A DNA stretch of 64,000 nucleotides from Bradyrhizobium sp. CB1717 (GCF_029714325.1 NZ_CP121666.1:1054001-1118000), one strand, 5' to 3'; positions 17,469 through 26,883 are shown, numbered from the stretch's first letter. The notes: generated from the sequence alone by a model not told the origin. Made by a program: numbers and translations.

Positions 17469-18400
17469 GTGTCCGACCGAAAAATAAGTTGAGTGATATC
17501 AGCGAGTTCTGATTCCATCGGTGTTGCGAAGCATCAAAGGGATCGAGAATGTGGACTGATATCACCCGGGCACAGTTTGCCCGAGAGGAGCTGCGTTTGC
17601 CAAGCGACTTGACGGATGCGGAATGGGGCGTGCTGGAGAGGTTGCTTCCTGTGCGGGCCAAGCGCGGGCGGCGCCCGAAATGGAGCTATCGCGACATCGT
17701 CGAGGCCGTGCTCTATCTGCTGCGCGGCGGATTGCCGTGGCGCATGCTGCCGCCGACTCTGTTTCCACCAATGACCACGGTGCAGTACTATTTCTACCAG
17801 TGGCGCGACAACGGATTGTGGCAATCGATCAACCACGCACTCCTGATGCTGGCGCGCGAGGCGATCGGCCGGGAGGCCTCGCCGACGGCCGGCGTGATCG
17901 ACAGCCAATCGGTCAAGACCACGGAAAGTGGCGGCCCTCGCGGCTACGACGCGGGAAAGAAGATCAAGGGTCGAAAGCGCCACATCGTCACCGACACCCA
18001 AGGGCTCCTGGTCGGAGCGATCGTTCACGCTGCCGACGTCCAGGATCGCGATGGCGCGCCAGATGTCCTGTGCAGCATTCGCTACCGCTTCCCCTGGCTG
18101 CGCCATATCTTCGCCGATGGCGGCTATGCCGGCGAAAAGCTCAAGGCGGTGCTGGAAAAGATCGGCCGGTGGACTGTCGAGATCATCAAGCGCTCCGATG
18201 CCGCACAGGGCTTCGAGGTGCTTCCGCGCCGCTGGGCGGTCGAACGAACCTTCGCCTGGCTCGGCCGCAACCGCAGATTGGCCAAGGACTTCGAGCGAAC
18301 CATCGAAAGCGCAACTGCCTGGCTCTTCCTCGCCTCTGTCCAACTCATGACAAGGCGCATCGCAGCGGTAAAAACAGCAATGCAATTTTGAGTCAGGCTC
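17469..18400 (+). mobile_element. IS5-family (IS427/IS1031-like) element, copy A
   Basis: The left end GTGTCCGACCGAAAAA and the reverse complement of the right end, GAGCCTGACTCAAAAT, are imperfect inverted repeats. TTA flanks both sides (17466-17468 and 18401-18403) as a 3-bp target duplication. An almost identical copy in inverse orientation lies at 19334-20265. Confidence 0.85.
17549..18391 (+). CDS. IS5-family transposase, copy A
   Basis: A 280-residue DDE transposase in a single frame. It opens MWTDITRAQFAREELRLPSD, has the helical LTDAEWGVLERLLP entry domain, AGVIDSQSVKTTESGGPRGY for the first aspartate, HIFADGGYAGEKL for the second, and RRWAVERTFAWLGRNRRLAK for the Y-(2)-R-(3)-E-(6)-K-type region. 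It differs from the inverted copy at 19.3 kb at only four positions (for example FADGG against FVDGG), so the two diverged recently. Confidence 0.92.
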   Translation: MWTDITRAQFAREELRLPSDLTDAEWGVLERLLPVRAKRGRRPKWSYRDIVEAVLYLLRGGLPWRMLPPTLFPPMTTVQYYFYQWRDNGLWQSINHALLMLAREAIGREASPTAGVIDSQSVKTTESGGPRGYDAGKKIKGRKRHIVTDTQGLLVGAIVHAADVQDRDGAPDVLCSIRYRFPWLRHIFADGGYAGEKLKAVLEKIGRWTVEIIKRSDAAQGFEVLPRRWAVERTFAWLGRNRRLAKDFERTIESATAWLFLASVQLMTRRIAAVKTAMQF

Positions 18401-18592
18401 TTAGACCGGGGCAGTCAATTCGACCGGCCGCCAATTCAGGTAGGTGCTTCCAGTCCTTCTCAGCGATACTCCTTGATCGCGCCCTTGAGAATCTGAGCCT
18501 CTCGGGAGCGAAGGTGGCCAGCCTCAGTCTTCGAGGACGGGCTGGCCACCGAAGTTAGCGGCTCAAATCCATAGGGCAGTACGGGCCAACCG

Positions 18593-18865
18593 ATGCACGT
18601 ATTCCAGCGGCACATCACGTCCCTGCGGTCGCAAGCGCTCGCGGTGCTTGCAGCCAATCAGGCTCGGGCGGCCGATCCGTCTCTGAATCTATCAGATCGC
18701 CAAGTTGCAACATTTGATGCGGAGGAGGCTCAGGCAATGATAGACATACTTGATTGCATGAAACCCAATCTCGGGCCGAAGGAGGTACGGAAGATCGCTG
18801 CACGCATACGCGATCTTCTAGGGGGATCGCGTGAGTGCCAACCGGTTCGGGTGGGATGCCTGTGA
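18593..18865 (+). CDS. Hypothetical protein, doubtful
   Basis: A 90-residue frame lies in the segment between the two inverted IS5 copies. Residues 30-78 are protein-like (LNLSDRQVATFDAEEAQAMI, MKPNLGPKEVRKIAARIRDL), but there is no clear ribosome-binding site or known family. The rest of the 930-bp segment holds only the second MITE-like repeat. Confidence 0.3.
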   Translation: MHVFQRHITSLRSQALAVLAANQARAADPSLNLSDRQVATFDAEEAQAMIDILDCMKPNLGPKEVRKIAARIRDLLGGSRECQPVRVGCL

Positions 18866-19007
18866 GACTTTCGCAAGCGCGGTGCGCCCGCGATGCTTGC
18901 GGTGTGAGATTGATCAATCACTGGCTACGACCAGTTCTGGTAGTTGTGCTAGGGCGTTCGCCGAACGATACATCCTCCGGTCAGCTTCTTCTTGAGGCTC
19001 ACCGTGG

Positions 19008-19080
19008 TGAAGTTAGCTGTGCGTAGCAAGGACAGCGCTCATCGGTCCACTTTAAGCGCCGGGCCACGTGCCGCTAACTT
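19008..19080. repeat. MITE-like inverted-repeat element, copy 2
   Basis: A 73-bp unit starts GAAGTTAGCTGTGCG and ends CCGCTAACTTC. It shares GGACAGCGC and GCGCCGGGCCACG with copy 1 in the same order. The upstream bases (CCGTG.TGAAG) also match between the copies, so the unit may extend a few bases to the left. Confidence 0.55.
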
Positions 19081-19333
19081 CTACTATGGGTCCGAATGAA
19101 CGGGGATGATCGACGGGACAAACCATCGCCAGTATTTGGACCGGGCTTTTGGTCAGCCGGGGGAGGCCGCATCGAGCGATCCGCTGGGGAGACGGGCGGG
19201 CCTCTCAACAGGCTCAGCAACGCGATGACGGAGCAGCAACGCGTGGCATCCGGCGGCGTTAGCTTCGGTTGCGACGCCGCTTCCACCGCGGCTCCCTGCG
19301 GTGTCCGCCAATTCGATTGCTTCTTTAATCTTA

Positions 19334-20265
19334 GAGCCTGACTCAAAATTGCATTGCTGATTTTATCGCTGCGATGCGCCTTGTCATGAGTTGGACAGAG
19401 GCGAGGAAGAGCCAGGCAGTTGCGCTTTCGATGGTTCGCTCGAAGTCCTTGGCCAATCTGCGGTTGCGGCCGAGCCAGGCGAAGGTTCGTTCGACCACCC
19501 AGCGGCGCGGAAGCACCTCGAAGCCCTGTGCGGCATCGGAGCGCTTGATGATCTCGACAGTCCACCGGCCGATCTTTTCCAGCACCGCCTTGAGCTTTTC
19601 GCCGGCATAGCCGCCATCGACGAAGATATGGCGCAGCCAGGGGAAGCGGTAGCGAATGCTGCACAGGACATCTGGCGCGCCATCGCGATCCTGGACGTCG
19701 GCAGCGTGAACGATCGCTCCGACCAGGAGCCCTTGGGTGTCGGTGACGATGTGGCGCTTTCGACCCTTGATCTTCTTTCCCGCGTCGTAGCCGCGAGGGC
19801 CGCCACTTTCCGTGGTCTTGACCGATTGGCTGTCGATCACGCCGGCCGTCGGCGAGGCCTCCCGGCCGATCGCCTCGCGCGCCAGCATCAGGAGTGCGTG
19901 GTTGATCGATTGCCACAATCCGTTGTCGCGCCACTGGTAGAAATAGTACTGCACCGTGGTCATTGGTGGAAACAGAGTCGGCGGCAGCATGCGCCACGGC
20001 AATCCGCCGCGCAGCAGATAGAGCACGGCCTCGACGATGTCGCGATAGCTCCATTTCGGGCGCCGCCCGCGCTTGGCCCGCACAGGAAGCAACCTCTCCA
20101 GCACGCCCCATTCCGCATCCGTCAAGTCGCTTGGCAAACGCAGCTCCTCTCGGGCAAACTGTGCCCGGGTGATATCAGTCCACATTCTCGATCCCTTTGA
20201 TGCTTCGCAACACCGATGGAATCAGAACTCGCTGATATCACTCAACTTATTTTTCGGTCGGACAC
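19334..20265 (-). mobile_element. IS5-family (IS427/IS1031-like) element, copy B, inverted
   Basis: The ends are the same as copy A but reversed: GAGCCTGACTCAAAAT on the left and TTTTTCGGTCGGACAC on the right. The flanks are TTA on the left and TAA on the right, so the 3-bp duplication is not identical. That hints at a rearrangement, or at a 2-bp TA duplication for this insertion. Confidence 0.85.
19343..20185 (-). CDS. IS5-family transposase, copy B
   Basis: A 280-residue intact DDE transposase, near-identical to the copy at 17.5 kb. Visible differences are FVDGGYAGEKL, RRWVVERTF and IAAIKSAMQF in place of FADGG, RRWAVERTF and IAAVKTAMQF. The catalytic aspartates and the ERTFAWLGRNRRLAK region are preserved. 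Together with copy A it brackets about 930 bp in a composite-transposon-like arrangement. Confidence 0.92.
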   Translation of the reverse strand: MWTDITRAQFAREELRLPSDLTDAEWGVLERLLPVRAKRGRRPKWSYRDIVEAVLYLLRGGLPWRMLPPTLFPPMTTVQYYFYQWRDNGLWQSINHALLMLAREAIGREASPTAGVIDSQSVKTTESGGPRGYDAGKKIKGRKRHIVTDTQGLLVGAIVHAADVQDRDGAPDVLCSIRYRFPWLRHIFVDGGYAGEKLKAVLEKIGRWTVEIIKRSDAAQGFEVLPRRWVVERTFAWLGRNRRLAKDFERTIESATAWLFLASVQLMTRRIAAIKSAMQF

Positions 20266-20363
20266 TAACTGAACACGTTGCGACTGTACTTCCAGAGACA
20301 TCCCCGGCGACAGGCTCGCAGCCGACTGCGCCGAATCATCATTCAAAACGAAAGCTGCCTCCG

Positions 20364-20879
20364 ATGACGTACAGGCAAACCTTGTTTAGACAGAAGTGGC
20401 TTGTTTCTGGAGCTGCAATCATATTCTGTTCGGCGCGGCCCGCGCTCGCTGCTGACGTCCCCAGTGGGACGGAAACAGCGAACACCAAAGAATTCGTTAC
20501 GTATTTCAGCCCGAACGATTTCAAGGTCCTTAATTCTGATGACCTTCATGACGCTCCGGCTAAGTTCATCGGGAAGCCTATCGAGCTTCGAAACGTGAGA
20601 TGCCTCTACGCCATGGAGGGCTACCACTGCATTGCACCTTTGCCCAGCGCGGTTACGGTTGTTTTTGCAGGTTCTGCCGCACCGGCGGCCGAACGGGAAG
20701 CCTTGAGAAACGACTGCGCTGCAATCCAGATGATGGCGAAGTCGCACGCCTGCCGAAAGAATATTCGAATTATTCCAGATGACTTGACCGAAAGTTCTCT
20801 CCCCAACGGCGTTGGAAAACGCGTCGTTGTGAGGGCCGAGAAAATTGAAGTCCTACCGGCGTCGCGACCGGAGCGTTAA
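20364..20879 (+). CDS. Exported hypothetical protein
   Basis: A 171-residue protein from MTYRQTLFRQKWL; the longer open frame reads out of the IS5 copy and is not natural. A signal peptide is clear: a basic n-region, hydrophobic SGAAIIFCSA, and a probable cleavage in RPALAADVP. The mature part has FVTYFSPNDFKVLNSDDLHD followed by APAKFIGKPIELRNVRCLYA and a pair of cysteines in the second half (NDCAAIQ, SHACRKN). That suggests a periplasmic fold with a disulphide. I do not recognise a family. It ends overlapping a small convergent minus-strand frame. Confidence 0.65.
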   Translation: MTYRQTLFRQKWLVSGAAIIFCSARPALAADVPSGTETANTKEFVTYFSPNDFKVLNSDDLHDAPAKFIGKPIELRNVRCLYAMEGYHCIAPLPSAVTVVFAGSAAPAAEREALRNDCAAIQMMAKSHACRKNIRIIPDDLTESSLPNGVGKRVVVRAEKIEVLPASRPER

Positions 20880-21052
20880 CACGTCGGATGTCCGCGTGTT
20901 GCTCCGTCATCGATCTCGATCAGCACGTTTTGGGCGCACCAGTTTGCCAGCGGACCGCGGAGGGAGTCGATTCGCTTGGCAGGCAGGCTGTCCGCATAGT
21001 GCAACGGAAAAGTGAACTGGATCCCATTGTCGGGAATGATGCTGATGTTCAT
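20876..21052 (-). CDS. Small hypothetical protein
   Basis: A 58-residue frame reads MNISIIPDNGIQFTFPLHYA, DSLPAKRIDSLRGPLANWCA and QNVLIEIDDGATRGHPTC. Its composition is well balanced and quite unlike the antisense frames around it, so it is probably a real gene. The start is preceded only by a weak purine tract (GAAAGAAA). Its stop overlaps the end of the convergent exported-protein gene. No family recognised. Confidence 0.45.
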   Translation of the reverse strand: MNISIIPDNGIQFTFPLHYADSLPAKRIDSLRGPLANWCAQNVLIEIDDGATRGHPTC

Positions 21053-21387
21053 TTTCTTTCAGTCAATCGGGAATTATGGGATTAAATGGCCTCCCGACGG
21101 CTACAGCCGTTTCTCCTCGGTACCGTAGGCGGTCTTGATGCGGTGGTCCACCCTGCTACGTACAGTAGTACTGCACTTCTTGCCGCTGCGGATAACGATA
21201 CATCCGTGGTTGGTCCTTCGGATCAATGATTGTTGGCGATACCCGCTCAACGCTATGCGGCACGACCGGTGGTCGTATGTCGTATCGGCGCTCAGGATCA
21301 TGTCTGGAAACTGCCGCGTCACCAGATCACTTGGGAGTTGTGGTGCGCCGTCCGGATCGGCGAGCAATGCCGCGAATGGTCCGCCTA

Positions 21388-22505
21388 GTACCCACTTTCC
21401 TTTGGAAGTGAGTCATGATTCAACGTCGGGATGATACCCGAAGCAAGAGAAGTCCACCTTTCGAGGAAAGATCGCAAGGTGCTTGAGGAACGTTGCCGCT
21501 CACCGGTGACGTTGCAGCGCGATTTGAAGCGGGCGCGGATCGTTCTTTTAGCTGCTGCCGGTCGCAGCACCCGATCGATCGCCAAGGAGGTTGGGGTCCA
21601 GCCGCGGATTGTCAGCCTTTGGCGGCATCGCTATGCGGATCAAGGCCTTGAAGGTCTGCAAAGCAAACCTCTGCCGGGCAAGCAGCCGATCTATACGAAG
21701 GCCACTGACAAACGGATTTTAAAGTTGCTCGATAAGTCGCCTCCCGCCGGGTACGCGCGCTGGACTGGGCCTCTGCTGGCTGGGGAACTTGGCGATGTCG
21801 ATGTGCAATATGTCTGGCGGTTCTTGCGCAGCAACAAAATCGATCTCGCCGCTCGCAAGTCCTGGTGCGAGAGCAACGACCCGCAGTTTACGGCCAAAGC
21901 CGCCGACGTGGTTGGCCTGTATGTCGCCCCGCCAAAGAAGGCCATCGTGCTATGCGTGGACGAAAAGCCCTCGATCCAGGCCTTGGAGAGAGCGCAGGGT
22001 TATCTGAAACTGCCCAACGGCAGATCCTTGACCGGGCAAAGCCACGACTACAAACGGCACGGCACGACCACGCTGTTCGCAGCGCTGGAAGTCGCCACCG
22101 GGAAGATCCTTGCGACGCATTCGAAACGACGTCGCCGGGTCGAGTTTCTCGACTTCATGGATCGCGTGACCGCAGCATTTCCGAACCGCCAGCTTCACGT
22201 CATTCTCGACAACCTCAGCACCCATACGAAGAACGAGGAATGGCTTGAGGCACATCCCAATGTGAACTTTCATTTCACGCCCACCAGCGCGTCCTGGCTC
22301 AATCAGGTCGAGGTGTGGTTTTCGATCTTACAGGGGCAATCGTTGAGCGGCGCCTCATTCACAAGCCTCAAACAGCTTGAGCAGCACATCGATGCCTATA
22401 TCAAAGCATATAACGGCAGAGCTGAGCCATTCGTCTGGACCAAGAAAAAGGTCCGGCAACGCCGATTCAAAGGCCGACGAATCACTCAGCTATGATTCCG
22501 GGTAC
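21388..22505 (+). mobile_element. IS630-family element flanked by TA
   Basis: The ends carry the inverted repeat GTACCC / GGGTAC, and TA dinucleotides flank both (21386-21387 and 22506-22507), giving CTAGTACCC and GGGTACTAG. Insertion at TA with TA duplication is diagnostic for IS630/Tc1-type elements. The transposase inside is intact. Confidence 0.82.
21431..22495 (+). CDS. IS630-family transposase
   Basis: A 354-residue protein. The N-terminal helix-turn-helix region runs RARIVLLAAAGRSTRSIAKE to VGVQPRIVSLWRHRY. The DDE core is readable as IVLCVDEKPSIQALER (first aspartate), LHVILDNLSTHTKNEE (second) and TPTSASWLNQVEVWFSILQG (glutamate), the standard IS630 trio. The frame is complete and the TA-flanked ends are present, so it is potentially functional. 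Confidence 0.92.
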   Translation: MIPEAREVHLSRKDRKVLEERCRSPVTLQRDLKRARIVLLAAAGRSTRSIAKEVGVQPRIVSLWRHRYADQGLEGLQSKPLPGKQPIYTKATDKRILKLLDKSPPAGYARWTGPLLAGELGDVDVQYVWRFLRSNKIDLAARKSWCESNDPQFTAKAADVVGLYVAPPKKAIVLCVDEKPSIQALERAQGYLKLPNGRSLTGQSHDYKRHGTTTLFAALEVATGKILATHSKRRRRVEFLDFMDRVTAAFPNRQLHVILDNLSTHTKNEEWLEAHPNVNFHFTPTSASWLNQVEVWFSILQGQSLSGASFTSLKQLEQHIDAYIKAYNGRAEPFVWTKKKVRQRRFKGRRITQL

Positions 22506-22508
22506 TAG

Positions 22509-22650
22509 CTCTTCACTCGCATTCTCGCGATCGATTAGCGGTTGGTCGAACGCCTTGCGATATCGGTCGTATCTGGCGCGGTCACGCTCGGAGAGAGCCG
22601 CCACGCGATCGGCTAATGCGTCGAGCAGAATGGCCGCGCGCCAGGCGTTT
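22509..22650 (-). pseudogene. Gene fragment cut by the IS630 element
   Basis: The minus strand reads ILLDALADRVAALSERDRAR, YDRYRKAFDQPLIDRENASE and ELV up to the IS630 right end. The composition is charged, helical and coherent, so this is likely an internal piece of a displaced gene rather than chance. The family is not recognised. Confidence 0.35.
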
Positions 22651-22689
22651 CATACGCTCTAGGTCAGCGTTTTCATGGTTCGAATCATA

Positions 22690-23850
22690 TCAGGCCGCCT
22701 CGGCGAGCTTGTAGGACCATGTGTGGATGACCGGGTGCCGATTGACGTCATCGATGCCTTCCATGATGCGCTCCTTGAGTTCGTGTTTCGATGTCACTCG
22801 GATGTGGCGCAGGACGGAGCGGGCGAACTTGGAGAAGAAGCCTTCGATAAGGTTGAGCCAGGAGCCGTGCTTAGGCGTGAACGTAAATTCGAAGCGGCCT
22901 ACGGGTCGTGTCTCGAGCCAGGCTTTGGTTTCTCTCGAGATGTGTGCGGAATGGTTGTCGAGGATCAGCTTGATCGCCGTGTTGGCCGGATAGGTCGCGT
23001 CGAGAAGCTTGAGGAATTCGACGAACTCGCGGCTGCGGTGGCGGTCCTTGACGAGCGCGTGGACCTTTCCGGTTAGCAGATCAATTCCAGCCAACAGGCT
23101 GAGCGTGCCATGGCGTCGATACTCAAAATCGCGCGCAAAGGCCGGATGGACGCCTGGCACGGGCGGTAAATCCGGCGCCGTCGTCGCGATGGCCTGAATC
23201 CCCGGCTTTTCGTCGTAGGAGACGATCGCCACCGGCTTTCCCGATTTCTTCGACCTGGCGTTCTTCGACCTGGCTGCGGCCTTCTTCAGGACCTGGACCT
23301 CGCGATAGACACACAGAACCTCCGCCATTTTCTGCTCGAACTCGGCGTCGCGACGCTCCAGATAGTAGCGCACCTTGTGCGGCTTGATTTCTTCTTGGCC
23401 GAGAATTTTGCACACCGTGCCCTGGACCAGATTGGCAAGACATTGATGCCCGGCTTCCGGGCCGTGCTCGCGCGCATGGCGGGCCAGCAGCCGCGTCGTC
23501 CACAGCTCGTGCGGGTAGCCGTGCTCCTTGGCCTTATCGCACGCCAAAGACACCAGCCAGGCCTTGGCCTCCGGCGTAATCACCGGCTCCTTGCCCGGTC
23601 GCGGCCGGTCGTCGAGGGCCGCCAGCGTGCCATAGGCGACCGCCCGCTCAACGCAGCGCTGGACCGTCTGATGATGCAAGCCAAGTCCTCGTCCCACGGC
23701 GAAGAACGACGGATTCTCGCGGTAAGCCAGCAGCATCGCTGCCCGCGATACCCGGCTCGCCGGCTCGGTCCGCGACCGCGAAAGAGCCGTTAAGGTTTCA
23801 ATCTCCGCCTCGGTCATCGCCAACTCGACTGCGTGCCGCCATGTTGCCAT
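22690..23850 (-). CDS. IS630-family transposase (second type)
   Basis: A 386-residue transposase starts MATWRHAVELAMTEAEIETL; the much longer open frame upstream is antisense to an IS5 gene. It has the N-terminal helix-turn-helix (AMLLAYRENPSFFAVGRGLG to HHQTVQRCVERAV) and the DDE triad in VAIVSYDEKPGIQAIATTAP, IKLILDNHSAHISRETKAWL and TPKHGSWLNLIEGFFSKFAR. It is unrelated in detail to the IS630 copy just to its left. The frame is intact; I did not establish its ends. Confidence 0.9.
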   Translation of the reverse strand: MATWRHAVELAMTEAEIETLTALSRSRTEPASRVSRAAMLLAYRENPSFFAVGRGLGLHHQTVQRCVERAVAYGTLAALDDRPRPGKEPVITPEAKAWLVSLACDKAKEHGYPHELWTTRLLARHAREHGPEAGHQCLANLVQGTVCKILGQEEIKPHKVRYYLERRDAEFEQKMAEVLCVYREVQVLKKAAARSKNARSKKSGKPVAIVSYDEKPGIQAIATTAPDLPPVPGVHPAFARDFEYRRHGTLSLLAGIDLLTGKVHALVKDRHRSREFVEFLKLLDATYPANTAIKLILDNHSAHISRETKAWLETRPVGRFEFTFTPKHGSWLNLIEGFFSKFARSVLRHIRVTSKHELKERIMEGIDDVNRHPVIHTWSYKLAEAA

Positions 23851-23946
23851 GATATCAATCCTCGTTCGGACAAACTCAAACGAGGAATCCACGAACACGC
23901 TTCCAGTTCCGCGGATGCCGGGTTTATGGAATCGGTCGTCTAGTAA

Positions 23947-25474
23947 TGAGTCGGTTGTGAAGAACACGCAAGCCGTTGAGAGAGAATCGATTTTTGGCGA
24001 ACAGACATGGTTCTGTTCGCAGGATTTCGGCGGGTGAGCCCGCAGTTTCTTGCAAATTGCTCTTGGGCGATCGCTGTGATTCTGTCGCGGCGGGCTAATC
24101 AACGACGGGCAATTGCAATGCGGCCGAAGGCGCGGCGGGAGAGCGGACAGAACGATCTGTTCAAGGCGAGGCTCGATCAAATCGTCGATCCGGACCATGC
24201 GCTGGTCAGACTGTCGGGCTCGATCGACTGGCGGTTCCTCGAAGACCGGTTCGGCGCGGTCTATGACGATGATCCCGGCAGGCCGCCATTGCCGACCCGC
24301 TTGATGGTTGGGCTCGCCATCCTCAAGCACATGCACGACCTCTCGGACGAAGGGTTGTGCGAGCGCTGGGTCGAAAATCCCTACTATCAGCTGCTTTGCG
24401 GCGAAGAGTTCTTCCAGCACCGGCTGGTGTTCGACCGCTCCTCACTGACGCGCTGGCGGCAACGGATGGGCGAGGATCGCCTTGCGGTATTGGTTCAGGA
24501 GAGCCTCTCTGCCGCGGTGCGGCTGGGCGCGGCGAAACCCACCGACTTCACCCAGGTCATCGTCGACACCACGGTGCAGGAGAAGGCGATCGCATTCCCG
24601 ACCGATGCTCGACTGATGCATCGGGCGCGCGAGAGGTTGGTGCGGAGCTGCGCCAATCCTACGTCCGCGTCGGCAAGATCGCACTGATCCGACATCAGCG
24701 CTACGCCCACGCCAAGCACTTCAATCGGGCGAACCGCGCCTTGCGCACGATTAGGACCATGCTGGGCCGCGTGATCCGCGATATTGGTCGCAAGATCGCG
24801 GATCGGCCGCAGCTGGAGGACGTCTTTGCGTTGCCGCTGTCGCTGGCCCGGCAGGTCCGCGAACAGCGGCAACGGCAGCGCGGCAAGAAAATCTATTCGT
24901 TGCACGCGCCGGAGGTCGAATGCATCGGTAAGGGAAAAGCTCACAAGCCCTACGAGTTCGGCGTGAAGGTGAGTGTCGCCACGCCCGTTGATCGCTGCAA
25001 GGGCGGCCAGTTTGTCGCCCATGTGAAAGCGTTGCCGGGCAATCCGTATGACGGACACACGCTCGCGACTGTCATTCCCGAGATCGAGGCCAGCGTCGGC
25101 GCTTGCCTGACCAGGATCGTTGCCGATGCTGGCTATCGCGGTCACAACGCGCCGAAAGACAAGATCTTCAAGGTCTATGTCGCCGGCCAGAAGCGTGGCG
25201 TGACCGCAGCAATCAAACGCGCCTTCCGACGCCGATCCGCGGTCGAACCGGTGATAGGCCATCTCAAGAATGAGCACCGGATGAACCGAAATCATCTCGC
25301 CGGCACCCGCGGCGACGCCCCCAACGCGGTCCTTGCCGCCGCGGGCTACAACTTCCGGCTTCTGATCCTCTGGCTCACGACTTTGTTTGTCCGGATCTGC
25401 TGCGCCTTCCTGTTCGCCGGCGCCTGGTCATCCCGTCAACAGACCTCATGATCAACGTTCTTCACGGTCGACTA
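23947..25474 (+). mobile_element. IS5-family element with inverted ends, transposase broken
   Basis: TGAGTCGGTTGTGAAGAAC at 23947-23965 and the reverse complement of 25457-25474 (TTAGTCGACCGTGAAGAAC) are imperfect inverted repeats enclosing the broken transposase gene. The same right-end motif (GTTCTTCAC) follows the related split IS5 copy near 15.67 kb. Confidence 0.6.
24118..25451 (+). pseudogene. IS5-family transposase with internal frameshift
   Basis: The first frame runs from MRPKARRESGQNDLFKARLD through PTRLMVGLAILKHMHDLSDE and DTTVQEKAIAFPTDARLMHR. After ARERLVR it shifts; the second frame continues ELRQSYVRVGKIALIRHQRY through YSLHAPEVECIGKGKAHKPY, IVADAGYRGHNAPKDK and RRSAVEPVIGHLKNEHRMNR. 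Comparison with the relative at 12.9 kb suggests a short deletion near 24640-24660. It is the same subgroup as that copy but clearly diverged. Confidence 0.85.
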
Positions 25475-25727
25475 ATGATCCGACGCTGCTCATGCTGCGA
25501 CCTCGCCGCCAACCAGCGCTAATGGCTTGCTATGCAATCCGGCGGGATGAGCTAGGTGGGTCGATGCGGGCGCCGCCATACTCACGTAGCTTGGACAGAT
25601 CGCCATGAGGGACACGCCTAAAGACGGCGCGATGGGTTTCGGCTGGGATGGCCCGGCCTCGTTCATCCCAGCGGCGCGCGGGTGATGAACCAGGCGAACA
25701 TCCCTGCGACCGCCTAGTCCAAACGTA
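25452..25727. other. Intergenic stretch of IS debris
   Basis: Apart from the IS5 right end at its beginning, I see no credible frame or structured element. It lies between an IS5 remnant and an IstB remnant and is probably decayed mobile-element sequence. Confidence 0.4.
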
Positions 25728-25890
25728 GCCGAATGACGAGGTCGACTACGTTGAAGAAGCGCCGCGGGCACCGGATCGGATGCAGCTTCTGGCGATGGCA
25801 AGGGCCAGGTGGGTTTTGCCTGTGCCGGTGCCGCCAACCAGTACGACGTTGCGTTGTTGGGCGATGAAGCCGCCGCTTTGCGGGCCACAG
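25728..25890 (-). pseudogene. IS21-type IstB ATPase fragment
   Basis: The minus strand encodes FIAQQRNVVLVGGTGTGKTH followed by LALAIARSCIRSGARG, the Walker A region of IstB-like helper ATPases (GGTGTGKTH). The frame is lost directly after RSGARG, and neither the Walker B half nor an IstA gene is present. It is a dead remnant of an IS21-family element. Confidence 0.7.
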
Positions 25891-26055
25891 CATCCGCTAC
25901 CGGCCAGACACGCACTTTTGGCCATTCTCCGGATGCTCGGGCAACGCTTGCGCCCCAGTCAACTACCAACCTTGGGAATTGATGGAGAAGATGGTCACAT
26001 GGCAATTCTCGTTAATACACCGTCAAGGAAGTCGATACGAAGCTGGGTTTAGAGA

Positions 26056-26829
26056 ATGAAAAAAGTTCTGCTGGGCACGGTAGCCTTCATCGCACTAGCC
26101 GCTCCTGCCTCTGCCGCTGATCTGGCCGCGCGACCCTACGTCAAAGCGCCCCCGGCGGTCATTCCAATCTATGATTGGAGCGGCTTCTACATCGGCATTA
26201 ACGGCGGCGGCGGCTCCGCGCATCAGTGCTGGGACCTGCTTAATGCCGGCGGCGTGATCGTCGCTCCGCCCGTCACCATGGGGTGCCATAATGCGACGGG
26301 AGGCACGGTCGGCGGTCAAATCGGCTATCGCTGGCAAATAGCGAACTCGATGTTCGGCCTGGAGGCGCAGGGCAACTGGGCCGATTTCAAGGGCTCCAAC
26401 GCGAACCTCGCTCTTGCAGGCGTCCAGGACAACTCCAAGCTTGATGCATTCGGCCTGTTCACGGGACAAGTCGGCTATGCCTGGAATAACGTGCTGCTTT
26501 ATGTGAAAGGTGGCGCGGCGGTTGTCCGCGACAAATACCGGGTCTCCGATTTTGCGACTGGGCTGACCATCGACAACGGCAGCGAAACCCGTTGGGGCGG
26601 CACAGTAGGAGCGGGCCTTGAATTTGGCTTCGCTCCGAACTGGTCCATCGGCGTTGAGTACGACCACCTGTTCATGGGGCATCGGGACGTAGACTTCTTC
26701 TTTTCAACAGGAATCGTAGGTGCTCCGGTGGGCGCTTTTGCAGGGACTGCCCGTATCGGTCAGGACGTCGATATCGGTTTGGTCCGCGTGAACTACCGCT
26801 GGGGTGGCCCGGTCGCCACGACATATTGA
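26056..26829 (+). CDS. Outer-membrane beta-barrel protein (RopB/Omp25-like porin family)
   Basis: A 257-residue exported protein has a textbook signal peptide (MKKVLLGTVAFIALAAPASAADLAAR). Next comes the rhizobial motif AP.VIPIYDWSGFYIGINGGG, which opens the OmpA-like eight-stranded barrel. Later strands GGQIGYRWQ, GLFTGQVGYAWNNVLLYVKG, GGTVGAGLEFGFAPNWSIGV and EYDHLFMG follow, and the protein ends with VRVNYRWGGPVATTY, whose C-terminal aromatic fits the outer-membrane insertion signal. Such proteins are abundant surface porins of rhizobia, often multicopy. The promoter must lie within 150 bp of IS21 debris. Confidence 0.88.
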   Translation: MKKVLLGTVAFIALAAPASAADLAARPYVKAPPAVIPIYDWSGFYIGINGGGGSAHQCWDLLNAGGVIVAPPVTMGCHNATGGTVGGQIGYRWQIANSMFGLEAQGNWADFKGSNANLALAGVQDNSKLDAFGLFTGQVGYAWNNVLLYVKGGAAVVRDKYRVSDFATGLTIDNGSETRWGGTVGAGLEFGFAPNWSIGVEYDHLFMGHRDVDFFFSTGIVGAPVGAFAGTARIGQDVDIGLVRVNYRWGGPVATTY

Positions 26830-26883
26830 TCTTCGCCAGAACGGAAGCGCTCCTTCACACGGGGGACGGGCAGCCGGATAATC

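Noticed and set aside
17534..18385. Long minus-strand frame over IS5 copy A, and its mirror in copy B
   Set aside because: Exact antisense of the transposase, duplicated only because the IS is duplicated.
22690..24420. 576-residue continuous minus-strand frame
   Set aside because: Only the part from the ATG at 23850 is an IS630 transposase. The upstream 190 residues are antisense to an IS5 transposase.
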